Part shown: piece after piece, positions 8,643-16,877 of the stretch
How positions within the stretch are numbered: the stretch's first letter is position 1
Layout: every line of letters begins with the position of its first letter
Source of the DNA: an uncultured Cohaesibacter sp.
Lineage (GTDB): Bacteria; Pseudomonadota; Alphaproteobacteria; Rhizobiales; Cohaesibacteraceae
Assembly (NCBI RefSeq): GCF_963667045.1
Contig: NZ_OY762934.1
Location: forward strand, 1,047,501 to 1,111,500
DNA: 64,000 bases
Reading direction: 5' to 3'
The notes under the pieces: model-generated
What the model saw: only the letters and a program-made list of their open reading frames with translations
Database searches by the model: none
Told to the model about the DNA's origin: nothing
Position numbers and translations under genes: made by a program

Positions 8643-9560
8643 TCAGTTGGCGGCAATCAAATCATCGACCTCCTGGCGCGACGGCACGGCTTCCCCTGCC
8701 CCGCGCCGGGTTGTCGCCAGTGCGCCTGCCGCTGCGGCAAACTTCAGGGCGTCCTGCAAGCTCCTGCCCTCGGCAAGGGCGGCGGCCAACCCGCCGTTGA
8801 AACTGTCCCCGGCGGCAACCGTATCAATTGCCTTGACGAAATAGGGCTCCATGGCCCCTTCACCATCGTGCCTTGAAGCATAGGCAAGACCCTTGGCACC
8901 AAGCTTGACGATGGCGACCTTCGGCCCCATGGCGACAAGGCTTCTGGCCAAGGTCTGCGCTTCCAGAAAATTGCCGGGCATCGTACCGGTGATGGCGGCG
9001 GTCTCGGTTTCATTTGGTGTCACAATGTCCGCTTCGGCAATCAGGGCCTCCATGTGCCCCTCCGCGATCGGGGCAGGATCAAGGATCACCACGGCTCCAG
9101 TCGCTCTGGCTGCCCGCATTGCCGCGAGCGTTGCCGCAATTGGCGTTTCCAGTTGGAAAAGCGCCACCTTGCAGCCCTTGAAGACATCCGCACCGGGCCC
9201 GTCATCCGGCCAGGCCATATTTGCCCCGCCAACGACGGTGATGGAATTCTGCGAACTCTGGTCGACATGAATGAGGGCAATGCCACTCTCGGTTCCCTTC
9301 ATTGTCACCAGATTGGAAGTATCGACAGTCATTTTCTGAAGATCGGCCCTTAGCTTGTCGGCAAAGCTGTCTTGCCCGACCGCCGCGACGAATTTGACCG
9401 GACACTTCGCCAGACGGGTGGCGGCGACGGCCTGATTGGCCCCCTTGCCCCCCAGCCCTGTCTGGAAGCCCGCCGCATGGCTGGTTTCGCCAGCAATTGG
9501 CAAATGGTGAACCGAAACGGTCAGGTCCAGATTGACCGACCCGAAAACCGTGATGCTCAT
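8643..9560 (-). CDS. rbsK: Ribokinase, PfkB family
   Basis: ATP-dependent sugar kinase, expected to convert D-ribose (or a near sugar) to its 5-phosphate in the cytoplasm. From the ATG at 9560 it has 305 residues, with AAGGAGAC 5-6 nt upstream; an upstream TTG-type extension is unlikely. PfkB signature 1 is visible as GGKGANQAVAA near residue 40 and signature 2 as DTVAAGDSFNGG near 250 with the catalytic Asp. The usual Gly of GAGD is Ala here. The N-terminal FGSVNLDL block is typical for ribokinases. It ends an operon with a tripartite tricarboxylate transporter, an unusual partner for a sugar kinase. Another pentose or a nucleoside-derived sugar is possible. Confidence 0.85.
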   Translation of the reverse strand: MSITVFGSVNLDLTVSVHHLPIAGETSHAAGFQTGLGGKGANQAVAATRLAKCPVKFVAAVGQDSFADKLRADLQKMTVDTSNLVTMKGTESGIALIHVDQSSQNSITVVGGANMAWPDDGPGADVFKGCKVALFQLETPIAATLAAMRAARATGAVVILDPAPIAEGHMEALIAEADIVTPNETETAAITGTMPGNFLEAQTLARSLVAMGPKVAIVKLGAKGLAYASRHDGEGAMEPYFVKAIDTVAAGDSFNGGLAAALAEGRSLQDALKFAAAAGALATTRRGAGEAVPSRQEVDDLIAAN

Positions 9561-9714
9561 GCTTGTCTCCTTGGCATCTTGGCCATTTTCCATACATCAT
9601 CCGTTCGCACTCCTCCGAAGCCTTCAGAAGCCGGGCGGCAGAAAGGATCGTGACTGGATTGAAAAATCGGCGGGCCGCTTGCACCAAAACCGCAAACAAC
9701 TCGCCGAAAGTGGG

Positions 9715-9739
9715 GGAGCTGGCGGCAATGACCAGCTCC
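9715..9739 (-). other. Intercistronic hairpin after the second tctC
   Basis: A perfect 8-bp stem (GGAGCTGG / CCAGCTCC, 9-base loop) lies about 30 bp after the stop of the TctC gene at 9769 and before the ribokinase start. It has no T run, and fits an mRNA 3'-end protector that uncouples binding-protein and kinase expression. Confidence 0.5.
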
Positions 9740-9768
9740 GGGAGGTATTCTCGTGTTATCGGAAGGTT

Positions 9769-10743
9769 TTACTTGCCAACACCAAGCGCGGTCATGACGT
9801 CCTTGGTCTGGGTTTCATGCTGCTTGATGAAGGCGGCAAAGCCTGCTGAATCCATATACTGGGTGCCGAAGCCGCGATCCTTCATGCCTTTCTGGAAGCT
9901 TTCGGATTCATAGGCCGTTTTCAGCTGGGCCTCGATTTCCTTGACCAGAGCAGGATCCATACCGGCAGGACCAGCCACGCCACGCCATGTGCCACCGGTC
10001 ACATCCTTGCCGGTGATTTCCTTGGCGGTCGGCACGTCCGGATAGCGTTCCAGACGATCACTGGAAAGAACCGCAACGGTCTTGACCATGCCTGCATCGG
10101 TCAGGGCATCAGTTTCCGGAATGGAGCAAAGCACGACATCCATGCCGCCCGAGGCCAGTTCCTGAAGGCCAGCCGCAGACCCCGCCGCCGGAATGAGGTT
10201 GATCTTGGCAACATCAATATCCTCGGCCATCATCAGCGAGATGAAGGGAATGTCCCAGCTGGCGCTGCAGGTGCCGCCACAGGAGATCCGAAGGGATGCC
10301 GGATCCTTCTTGAGAGCCGCAACGATGTCATCCAGACACTTCAGCGCAGAATTGGCGCCGACATGAATGGCGGACGGATCGACGTTGACCAGTGACAGCG
10401 GGGTGAAGCTTTCAGCCGTGAAGTCGGCCTGGCCAAGGATCTTGAACTGGGCAAATGGCGACAGCTGCCCCATGGTGTAACCGTCTGGCTTGGCGGCGCT
10501 GTAGGTGGTGTAGCCAACGATGCCACCGCCCTGAGCCTGATTGATCACATTGACCGGCTGCTTGGTTTGAGCTTCCAGCTCGCGAGACAGAAGCCGGAAC
10601 GTGAAGTCACTGCCACCACCGGCACCGGCTACGACGATCATGCTGACCGGTTGATCGGGCCAAGCCAGAGCCGGGCCAACCAGAAGGGCGGCAAATACGC
10701 TGGTGCAAAGAAGGGTGCGGAAATGTCTGCGGGACCTGTTCAT
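9769..10743 (-). CDS. TctC-family (Bug) substrate-binding protein, second copy
   Basis: Periplasmic receptor of a tripartite tricarboxylate transporter, 324 residues from the ATG at 10743, which has GGAGGAG 7 nt upstream. There is a Sec signal peptide (MNRSRRHFRTLL, cleavage near GPALA-WPDQP). The mature N terminus shows the family loop VVAGAGGGSDFTFR, and the second loop region is PAAGSAAGLQELASGG. The family GGT-type loop near residue 155 reads SCGGTCSAS. It lies after tctA, while a different TctC (12822-13790) lies before tctB in the same operon. They share layout and several blocks but clearly differ, so they are paralogues, not a recent duplication. Two receptors may give one transporter two ligands. 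Confidence 0.87.
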   Translation of the reverse strand: MNRSRRHFRTLLCTSVFAALLVGPALAWPDQPVSMIVVAGAGGGSDFTFRLLSRELEAQTKQPVNVINQAQGGGIVGYTTYSAAKPDGYTMGQLSPFAQFKILGQADFTAESFTPLSLVNVDPSAIHVGANSALKCLDDIVAALKKDPASLRISCGGTCSASWDIPFISLMMAEDIDVAKINLIPAAGSAAGLQELASGGMDVVLCSIPETDALTDAGMVKTVAVLSSDRLERYPDVPTAKEITGKDVTGGTWRGVAGPAGMDPALVKEIEAQLKTAYESESFQKGMKDRGFGTQYMDSAGFAAFIKQHETQTKDVMTALGVGK

Positions 10744-10800
10744 GTTATTCTCCTCCACTCAACAGGATTATTCAAAATGAAATTGCCCTGTCGGCACCGC

Positions 10801-12315
10801 TCAGGCAGCGGTGTCGGCAAGAGAGTCGTCGGTCTTCGCCCTTTTGGCGAAGAGCTTGAGACCGATGATCAGCGCCCACACGAGAATGGTGAAAGCACCG
10901 ATCGTTCCTCCAATCGGTCGGTTGAAGAATGTCACCAGATCGCCCTGGGATTTAAGCATCGTGGTCATGAAAGTCTGCTCGAGCAGCGGCCCGAGAATGA
11001 GCCCCAGAATGGCGGGAGCAAGCGGCATTTCATTTTCTTCCATCACATAGCCAAGCAGGCCGAACAGCGCGACAAGGCCAACGGCAAACAACGTGTTCTC
11101 GACGGAGAAAGCACCCAGAATGCAAAACAGCAGGATGACCGGAGAGATGATGTTGGTCGGCAGGCGCAGAATCAACCCGAAGGCCCGGATGCAGGCAATC
11201 CCCAGCGGCAGCATCAGAAGATTTGCAAGGAAGAAGATCGCAAAAATCGCATAGATCACCTGCGGCTGGTTGAGAAACAGCGTCGGGCCGGGGTTAACAC
11301 CCTTGATGAACATGACGCTGATCACGATGGCTGTGATTGCATCACCGGGAATGCCGAACACGGTGGCCGGAATATAGGCCCCGCCGAGGCTGGCATTGTT
11401 GGCCGCACTGGCCGACATGATCCGTTCGACTGCCCCCTCATCGGTATCACTGCCACCGCGCTTTGAAGCCTTCTTGGCCAGCGCGTAGGAAATCCAGGCG
11501 GCGATGTCGGATCCGGCTCCGGGCAGCGAGCCGACGATCGTACCGAGCAGACTGCCGCGCAGCAGACCGATCTTGTGGGGCCACATCAGCTTGACGACCG
11601 TCTTGACGATCGAGGTGGGTTTTGCCTTTTCAGACATCTGCCGATCCTGACCATAGCTGTTGCGCAGCAGTTCGGAGACGGCGAACAGACCGATCAACAC
11701 CGGAATAAGCCCCAGTCCGCCGACCAGATTGGTTGAGCCGAAGGTGAAACGTGGCATGCCGGAAATTGGATCAAGCCCCATCGTGGCCAGAAACAGGCCG
11801 AACAGCAGCGAAGCAAGCCCCTTGAGCAGCGATGGACCGGCCACGAAGGTGGCGCAACTCAGCCCCAGAACGCCAAGCCAGAAATATTCGACACTCGAGA
11901 AAGACAACGCGATCCGGGCAAGCCACGGTGCGGCCAGCGTCAGGATGGTTGCACTGGCCACCCCGCCGAAGACTGAGGCAAAGAGCCCTGCCCCAAGCGC
12001 TGTTGCCGACTTGCCCTGCCGGGTCAGCTTGAAGGCATCGTCGGTATAGGCAGCCGAGGCCGGCGTGCCGGGCATGCGCAGCAAGGCGCCGGGAATGTCT
12101 CCTGCAAAGATCGCCATGGCGGAAGCTGTGATGATCGAGGCAATCGCCGGCAAGGGAGCCATGAAAATGATGAAGGGAACAAGCAGAGCCGTTGCCATCA
12201 GGGCCGTGAGGCCGGGAATGGCCCCGACAGCAAGCCCGTAAACGGCCGATACCAAGATGACCAGCAACAGATAAGGATCGGCGAGCTGCGCCAGAATTGA
12301 GCCAGCGTCTACCAT
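10801..12315 (-). CDS. Tripartite tricarboxylate transporter large permease, TctA family (ribokinase operon)
   Basis: Large membrane subunit with about 12 helices, 504 residues from the ATG at 12315, which has GGGATGG at a fair distance. An ATG 9 bp upstream is also possible. Family motifs are seen: AIPGLTALMATALLVPF near the start, GDIPGALLRMPGTPASAAYTDD, and GSLPGAGSDIAAWISYALAKK with NNASLGGAYIP. The start overlaps the tctB stop by 7 bp. A longer open frame upstream reads through tctB and is not the real start. Tct transporters use the proton or sodium gradient. The substrate is not evident; with a ribokinase in the operon it may not be a tricarboxylate. Confidence 0.9.
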   Translation of the reverse strand: MVDAGSILAQLADPYLLLVILVSAVYGLAVGAIPGLTALMATALLVPFIIFMAPLPAIASIITASAMAIFAGDIPGALLRMPGTPASAAYTDDAFKLTRQGKSATALGAGLFASVFGGVASATILTLAAPWLARIALSFSSVEYFWLGVLGLSCATFVAGPSLLKGLASLLFGLFLATMGLDPISGMPRFTFGSTNLVGGLGLIPVLIGLFAVSELLRNSYGQDRQMSEKAKPTSIVKTVVKLMWPHKIGLLRGSLLGTIVGSLPGAGSDIAAWISYALAKKASKRGGSDTDEGAVERIMSASAANNASLGGAYIPATVFGIPGDAITAIVISVMFIKGVNPGPTLFLNQPQVIYAIFAIFFLANLLMLPLGIACIRAFGLILRLPTNIISPVILLFCILGAFSVENTLFAVGLVALFGLLGYVMEENEMPLAPAILGLILGPLLEQTFMTTMLKSQGDLVTFFNRPIGGTIGAFTILVWALIIGLKLFAKRAKTDDSLADTAA

Positions 12316-12794
12316 ATGAACCATCCCGAAATTGGCGTGAGCACGCCCCATGACAGGGGCACATGCAGAATGGAAGCGAACAGAATGTTCACCACCACTG
12401 AGGTGATCAGCGCGACGACAACCGCCAGTTTCCAACGCACTCCGTTTGCGATCTGGATCATCGCGAGCAAAATTGTCGATGTGGCGAGGAAGCCAAGCGG
12501 CGTTACGGCCAGCCAATAGAAGAGAATCGCGATCGGAATGATCCAGAATCGAAAGGTAAAGTCACGGCTGGCCAACCAGCGTGGGCGCTGGGCCAACGGC
12601 CGCCCGCGACCGGTGACATAGCCCTGCACCATCAGTCCCCCGCCCACAAGCAGGAGGCCAATGCCGATGAGCAGAGGAAAGAACCCCGGCCCGTAGTTCA
12701 AATGGCGCGGCGGCACCAGACTCTGGGAGTAGAGCGCGATGGCTGCTCCCAGAATGGCGACGACAAGCCCAACAATGCTGTCATGGACTTTCAT
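12309..12794 (-). CDS. Tripartite tricarboxylate transporter small permease, TctB family (ribokinase operon)
   Basis: Small membrane subunit, 161 residues, with four predicted helices. The short N-terminal segment holds YGPGFFPLLIGIGLLLVG, which is the family block with proline, and a basic linker leads to the C-terminal pair of helices. It follows the first tctC gene by 27 bp and overlaps tctA by 7 bp. It needs TctA and TctC to work. Confidence 0.86.
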   Translation of the reverse strand: MKVHDSIVGLVVAILGAAIALYSQSLVPPRHLNYGPGFFPLLIGIGLLLVGGGLMVQGYVTGRGRPLAQRPRWLASRDFTFRFWIIPIAILFYWLAVTPLGFLATSTILLAMIQIANGVRWKLAVVVALITSVVVNILFASILHVPLSWGVLTPISGWFIW

Positions 12795-12821
12795 TGAATT
12801 GTCTCTTTAAAATGAGCCTTG

Positions 12822-13790
12822 CTATTTGCCGTAGCCAAGGGCAGCCATCACGCGGGCGGTGTCCTCTTCATGGCGTTTCATCAGCGCGGCAAGATCTTCG
12901 GTGTTCATCCATTTGATGCCGAAATTGGCGGTCTTCATCGCAGACTTGAAACTCTCCGACTGGACTGCCTTCTCAACGGCCTCTTCCCAGGTCCCGACGA
13001 TCTCGGCCGACAATCCGGCAGGGCCGCCAAGGGCGCGCCATGTGCCGCCATCAACGGGATGCCCGACGACATCACCAGCAAGGGTTACATCTTCAAAGCC
13101 GGGTACGGGATTGGGGCTGAGGACCCCAAGGGCCCGGACGAGACCGGCGGTCATGAGGGCCGAGGCTTCCGGCAGAGACACGGTCTGGAAGTCGACGCCA
13201 CCAGAGGCCAGTTCCTGCAAGCCGGTGGCAGCGCCCTGCCCCGGGATCCAGGTGATCTTTTCCACGTCGATGCCATAATCCATCATCATGCCAGCCACCG
13301 GCACGTCCCAGACGCTGCCGCAGCCACCGCTACAATGGATCTTGTATTTGGCCGGATCTGCCTTGATCGCGTCGAGCGCTTCGGCAAGGGTCTTGAACGG
13401 CGAGGATGCCGACGTGACAAGCGAGGACGAGTCACCATTGAAGTTGGCGATCGGCGAGAAGTTCGATCCTTCGAAGGTGGCCTGACCGGTGTATTTATAA
13501 CCGGCATAGGGGAACAGCAGGCCGATCGTGTAACCATCGGGCGCGGCGTTGACCATGCTCGTCAATCCGACCACGCCTCCACCTTGTCCCTGATTGATGA
13601 TGCTGACCGTCCAGCCCATCTCCTGCTCGATGCTGCGTGCAAGGATGCGGGATGTAGTATCGCCTCCGCCGCCAGCTGCGGCGGGAACGATGATCGTTAC
13701 GGGTCTTGTTGGAAATTCGGCAGCATTGGCGGCTGCAACCATTGCCGGCACACAGGTCAGCACCAAAAGGGTATCGCGGGGATAAATCAT
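12822..13790 (-). CDS. TctC-family (Bug) substrate-binding protein, first copy
   Basis: Periplasmic receptor of the same transporter, 322 residues from the ATG at 13790, with GGGAGG 8 nt upstream. The signal peptide ends near AANA-AEFPTRP. The mature part shows IIVPAAAGGGGDTTSR and PGQGAATGLQELASGG, the two ligand loops of the Bug fold, and a paired cysteine motif CSGGCGSV that corresponds to CGGTCSAS in the second copy. Those cysteines may form a disulfide shared by both paralogues. It is the first gene after the IclR regulator and has a candidate IclR-type site (13849-13864) in its promoter gap. Confidence 0.88.
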   Translation of the reverse strand: MIYPRDTLLVLTCVPAMVAAANAAEFPTRPVTIIVPAAAGGGGDTTSRILARSIEQEMGWTVSIINQGQGGGVVGLTSMVNAAPDGYTIGLLFPYAGYKYTGQATFEGSNFSPIANFNGDSSSLVTSASSPFKTLAEALDAIKADPAKYKIHCSGGCGSVWDVPVAGMMMDYGIDVEKITWIPGQGAATGLQELASGGVDFQTVSLPEASALMTAGLVRALGVLSPNPVPGFEDVTLAGDVVGHPVDGGTWRALGGPAGLSAEIVGTWEEAVEKAVQSESFKSAMKTANFGIKWMNTEDLAALMKRHEEDTARVMAALGYGK

Positions 13791-13848
13791 CGAAAACCTC
13801 CCATTCCTCGACAAGAACAGGAATAAACGATCAACGAAACAATTTCAA

Positions 13849-13864
13849 TCCCACATTTCGGAAT
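13849..13864. promoter_or_regulatory. Candidate IclR-type operator, copy 1
   Basis: TCCCACATTTCGGAAT, a TCCC...GGAA half-symmetric motif, lies about 58 bp before the first tctC start. It differs from the copy in the DapA-family promoter at 1 of 16 positions (TCCCACATTACGGAAT at 15621-15636) and from the inverted copy at 15194-15209 at 1 of 16. The match of three copies around one IclR gene is seen directly; binding is inferred. Confidence 0.6.
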
Positions 13865-13889
13865 TAAACCAATTATCCGTTTTTATGGC

Positions 13890-14684
13890 CTACAAAATCG
13901 GATTCCAGCCCAGACTTTTGGAAATGGCGTCCGCAGTATTGACGACAGCGGCCGACAAACCAAGGACTCGCGGCATTGGCATGCGGTCAGTCGTGCCGGA
14001 AACGCTCACCGCCGCGAAGACATGACCGCGTGAATCGCGGATCGGCGCCCCAACACAACGGATGCCAATCTCATTTTCCTCGTCATCAATGGCATAGCCC
14101 TGACCCCGCACAAGGACCAATTGCTCTTTCAGCACACCGAGGTCGGTAATTGTCTTCTCCGTGCGCGCTTCGAGCCCTTCCTGCGTCGCGATCCGGTTGA
14201 CCAGTTTCTCATCCTGAAAGGCCAGAAAAGCCTTGCCCACGCTGGTGCAATAGGTCGGAGCCCCTTCGATGGTCGTCAGGGTGGTCAGGCGATTCTCACC
14301 CATCTCTTCGCGTTCAATGCAAACCATATGACTACCGTCAAAGATATGCAGATGCACCGCTTCGCCGGTCAGCTGGTGAAGAGAGAGGATGTGCGGACGG
14401 GAATTTCCGGTCAGATCCAAATTGGCGATCACCACACTGCCGAAATAGAACATTTGCAAGCCAAGGCGATAAGTCTGCCGCCGACCATCCTGGTCGAGCA
14501 TGCCGACATCTCTGAGAGACGCCACGATCCGATGCACCGTCGTCCGCGGAAGTCCGGTCTCATCCACGATTTCGCTGATACTCAATTGGCCTCTGGCACG
14601 GGTAAAACAGTTGAGCACTGTCATCATCTTTGTAAACAGCTTTGCGCCTGCTTCATTTCCGCCAGAATCTATTGTTTTGATCAT
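13890..14684 (-). CDS. IclR-family transcriptional regulator
   Basis: A 264-residue regulator with an N-terminal winged helix (about residues 12-80; LSISEIVDETGLPRTTVHRIVASL, with the classic GLPRTTVHRI recognition helix) and a C-terminal IclR effector domain (about 85-260; YCTSVGKAFLAF and GIRCVGAPIRDSRGHVFAAVSVSG). The ATG at 14684 with GGAAAG upstream is better than the TTG 12 bp earlier. It lies just upstream of the tctC-tctB-tctA-tctC-rbsK genes in the same direction and about 1.07 kb from the divergent DapA-family operon. The shared 16-bp motif in both promoters suggests that it controls both. Effector unknown. Confidence 0.88.
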   Translation of the reverse strand: MIKTIDSGGNEAGAKLFTKMMTVLNCFTRARGQLSISEIVDETGLPRTTVHRIVASLRDVGMLDQDGRRQTYRLGLQMFYFGSVVIANLDLTGNSRPHILSLHQLTGEAVHLHIFDGSHMVCIEREEMGENRLTTLTTIEGAPTYCTSVGKAFLAFQDEKLVNRIATQEGLEARTEKTITDLGVLKEQLVLVRGQGYAIDDEENEIGIRCVGAPIRDSRGHVFAAVSVSGTTDRMPMPRVLGLSAAVVNTADAISKSLGWNPIL

Positions 14685-15193
14685 TGTTCTTTCCAAGCAA
14701 TTTAAAGAGGCGCTAGACCCGAGCCCCTCCCGATCGCCGCGCTATTGGAGGATCTCGCTCTCGTTTTGAACAGTTCGCATTTCATTTTTCAGACCAATAG
14801 CACCCTACCTGGTCCGAGCCTGCTTCGTCCTTGATCTGCCCGCGACTTATCTCGCAGTGCGCTTAAATCCAAATCACCTAAATTTAGGCAACTTATTTCA
14901 GAAATAGTCCACAATATGGAACATGACAAGGCAGACTGTCGGCATATCTCCGATTTACCGCCAGTTATTAAGTATTACAAATATATAGTAACACCTAACA
15001 AATTCAAACAATAGAGATGGATTTCTCCTGTAGTCCGGCCGTGAATTACCCGAAATCAGCAAGAATCTCTTCCGGCGATGCTATTTTGCCAGATTTCTTC
15101 TCTTTTCTCGTCGTATGGAGCTGTTGCGCACCAGAAGCCTGCACTCTTTGAAGCGGTTTGTCCCATCAGGGTCAGAAAATGGTATTACGCACT

Positions 15194-15209
15194 ATTCCGA
15201 AATTTGGGA
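15194..15209. promoter_or_regulatory. Candidate IclR-type operator, copy 2 (inverted)
   Basis: ATTCCGAAATTTGGGA is the reverse complement of TCCCAAATTTCGGAAT, one base from copy 1. It is embedded in a longer near-palindrome, ACTATTCC...GGGATAGT (15191-15213), with 5-bp perfect outer arms. It lies in the middle of the large gap, some 510 bp from the IclR start, so it could serve IclR autoregulation or looping. Confidence 0.5.
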
Positions 15210-15620
15210 TAGTTTCATCTAACATCGAGCCATCCAATACTAAAAACCCCATTTTTTCTTTTCCCGAATTTAACAATGAGCTCATGCGCGTAAACATTAA
15301 AGCCCTGATGGATCGCCTTTTTCCAGCCTTTCGGTAGACCTCGCCAGATACCTTGCTTCTAAATTAACTACATTAATTCAATATCTTGCCATAGATTTTT
15401 AGGTCACAAGAGAAGATTTTACCGCTCCCCTACCCATCCGCGCATCATCTTTGATCGGACTGAAGGCAGGGTTTTCCCGCGACAATTCCTTGCACAATTT
15501 TATTCCCACAAATTTGCCTTCTAACAGGCATCAGCTCGGTATGAAAAATGGATAGTAATTCCAACGAGATTGCTCAATTTCCGTTTGTGCATAATAATGA
15601 TCTGGTACACATTCCACATT

Positions 15621-15636
15621 TCCCACATTACGGAAT
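15621..15636. promoter_or_regulatory. Candidate IclR-type operator, copy 3
   Basis: TCCCACATTACGGAAT lies about 118 bp before the DapA-family start. Immediately upstream is a partial direct repeat (ATTCCACATT at 15611-15620). Downstream, ATTCCGTTATGAACGAAT (15660-15677) forms another dyad with ATTC/GAAT ends. The cluster looks like a multi-site activator or repressor region. Confidence 0.58.
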
Positions 15637-15754
15637 ATAAAACATTTCATTTGACTTAAATTCCGTTATGAACGAATGTTGAAGTCAATCTCAAACTCCC
15701 AACGTCAACCGGGAGTGCCCGAGGTGACATCCTGAACAACCAAGGAATTTAGAC

Positions 15755-16651
15755 ATGAAACACGCTTCAGGCCTTATGCCAGCATGTATGACGATCTGGA
15801 ACGACGATCAGACCTACAGCAAACCAAAAATGGAAAAATATCTGCGCTGGTTGATCGATCAAGGCGCGCAGAATCTGTCCATCTGCGGAAGCACCGGCGA
15901 AAACATCGCCATGAACCCGACTGAACAGAAAGAAATCATCGAGCATGTTCTGGGCTTCATCGATGGCGAGGTGCCCATCTATTGCGGCACTGGCTTCTAC
16001 TCGACCATCAACACCATCGACATGAGCAAGTTCGCTCAGGACAAGGGTGCCGACGGTCTGATGGTAATCCTGCCCTACTATCTCAATCCGCACAAGAAAG
16101 CGGTCATGAGCCACTTCCGCGAATTGCGCCAGAATGTCGATATTCCGATCATGGTCTACAACAACCCATGGTTCGCTGGCTACGAACTGACCCCGCTTGA
16201 AGTGAAGACCCTGCTGGATGAAGGCGTCGTCAACGCCATCAAGGCTGCCCACGGCGATGCAAACCGCGTGCATGAGCTGCGCTTCCATTGCGGCGACAAG
16301 CTCGACATCTTCTATGGCCATGACTATGCCGCCATGGAAGGCATGCTGGCTGGCGCCAATGGCTGGCTCTCCGGGTTCCCTGCCGTTCTTCCAAAGGCCT
16401 GCCGCACCCTGATGGATATCTGCATCACCGAAAAGAATGTCGACAAGGCCCGCGCGCAGCAGGCCAAGATGCAGCCTTACATCGACTATTTCTTCTATGA
16501 CAAGGAAGCCGGCGTTCCGCACTGGCAGGAAGTCTGCAAATACACCCTGACCGCTCAGGGTCTGGACGTTGGCCTGCCGCGGCATCCGCTTGGTGATCTG
16601 GATGCAGCCAACAAGAAGAAAATCGACAAGCTCCTCGCAGACCTTCTCTAG
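15755..16651 (+). CDS. DapA-family (DHDPS/NAL-type) aldolase or lyase
   Basis: A 298-residue class I TIM-barrel enzyme. The family carboxylate-binding loop reads GSTGEN (near residue 47), the catalytic tyrosine is in MVYNNP (near 133) and the Schiff-base lysine in AIKAAHGD (near 161). The GSTGE loop is closer to N-acetylneuraminate and 2-keto-3-deoxy acid lyases than to the GTTGE of true dihydrodipicolinate synthase. The neighbours (TRAP transporter and a D-2-hydroxyacid dehydrogenase, no lysine genes) also argue for catabolism. I infer cleavage of a 2-oxo acid to pyruvate plus an aldehyde, substrate unknown. It heads a plus-strand operon and carries candidate IclR sites upstream. Confidence 0.87.
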   Translation: MKHASGLMPACMTIWNDDQTYSKPKMEKYLRWLIDQGAQNLSICGSTGENIAMNPTEQKEIIEHVLGFIDGEVPIYCGTGFYSTINTIDMSKFAQDKGADGLMVILPYYLNPHKKAVMSHFRELRQNVDIPIMVYNNPWFAGYELTPLEVKTLLDEGVVNAIKAAHGDANRVHELRFHCGDKLDIFYGHDYAAMEGMLAGANGWLSGFPAVLPKACRTLMDICITEKNVDKARAQQAKMQPYIDYFFYDKEAGVPHWQEVCKYTLTAQGLDVGLPRHPLGDLDAANKKKIDKLLADLL

Positions 16652-16664
16652 GTCTCGCCCCCTT

Positions 16665-16695
16665 CCCGGTGACAGCGGACATCACTGTCACCGGG
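16665..16695 (+). other. Hairpin downstream of the DapA-family gene
   Basis: A perfect 11-bp stem (CCCGGTGACAG / CTGTCACCGGG, 9-base loop) lies 13 bp after the stop. There is no T run, so it is more likely an mRNA stabiliser or partial terminator before the TRAP genes. Confidence 0.6.
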
Positions 16696-16717
16696 ATGAT
16701 TAGCTCCCCTCCGAGCA

Positions 16718-16750
16718 GGTTGCCATCCCGGCAGTGTCTGGATGGCAACC
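16718..16750 (+). other. Second hairpin before the TRAP binding-protein gene
   Basis: A perfect 10-bp stem (GGTTGCCATC / GATGGCAACC, 13-base loop) is followed after 11 bases by GTTTTC. Together with the hairpin at 16665-16695 it may set the level of read-through from the lyase gene into the TRAP genes. Confidence 0.5.
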
Positions 16751-16877
16751 GATCGAGGGGTTTTCGCAATTCGGTCAATCCGTGTGCCTGCTTTGGGAGG
16801 AAATGGAAGCTGGAACAGGATTGAAAACACGGTGATGAGGACACCGTGCCGAATAACCAGCAAAAGTGGAGGAAGGC

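Larger units (their letters stand above)
14685..15754. other. Large AT-rich divergent intergenic region
   Basis: About 1.07 kb with no credible gene, clearly richer in A and T than the flanking genes. It separates the IclR gene from the DapA-family operon. It contains the inverted motif copy at 15194-15209, the direct copy at 15621-15636, a further dyad at 15660-15677 and several A/T tracts. The short frames inside it lack ribosome binding sites and recognisable protein. A small RNA or a remnant of a lost gene is possible, but nothing in the sequence proves either. Confidence 0.6.

Noticed and set aside
15755-16651. Dihydrodipicolinate synthase of lysine synthesis
   Set aside because: The loop is GSTGE instead of GTTGE and the neighbours are a TRAP transporter and a hydroxyacid dehydrogenase, which point to catabolism.
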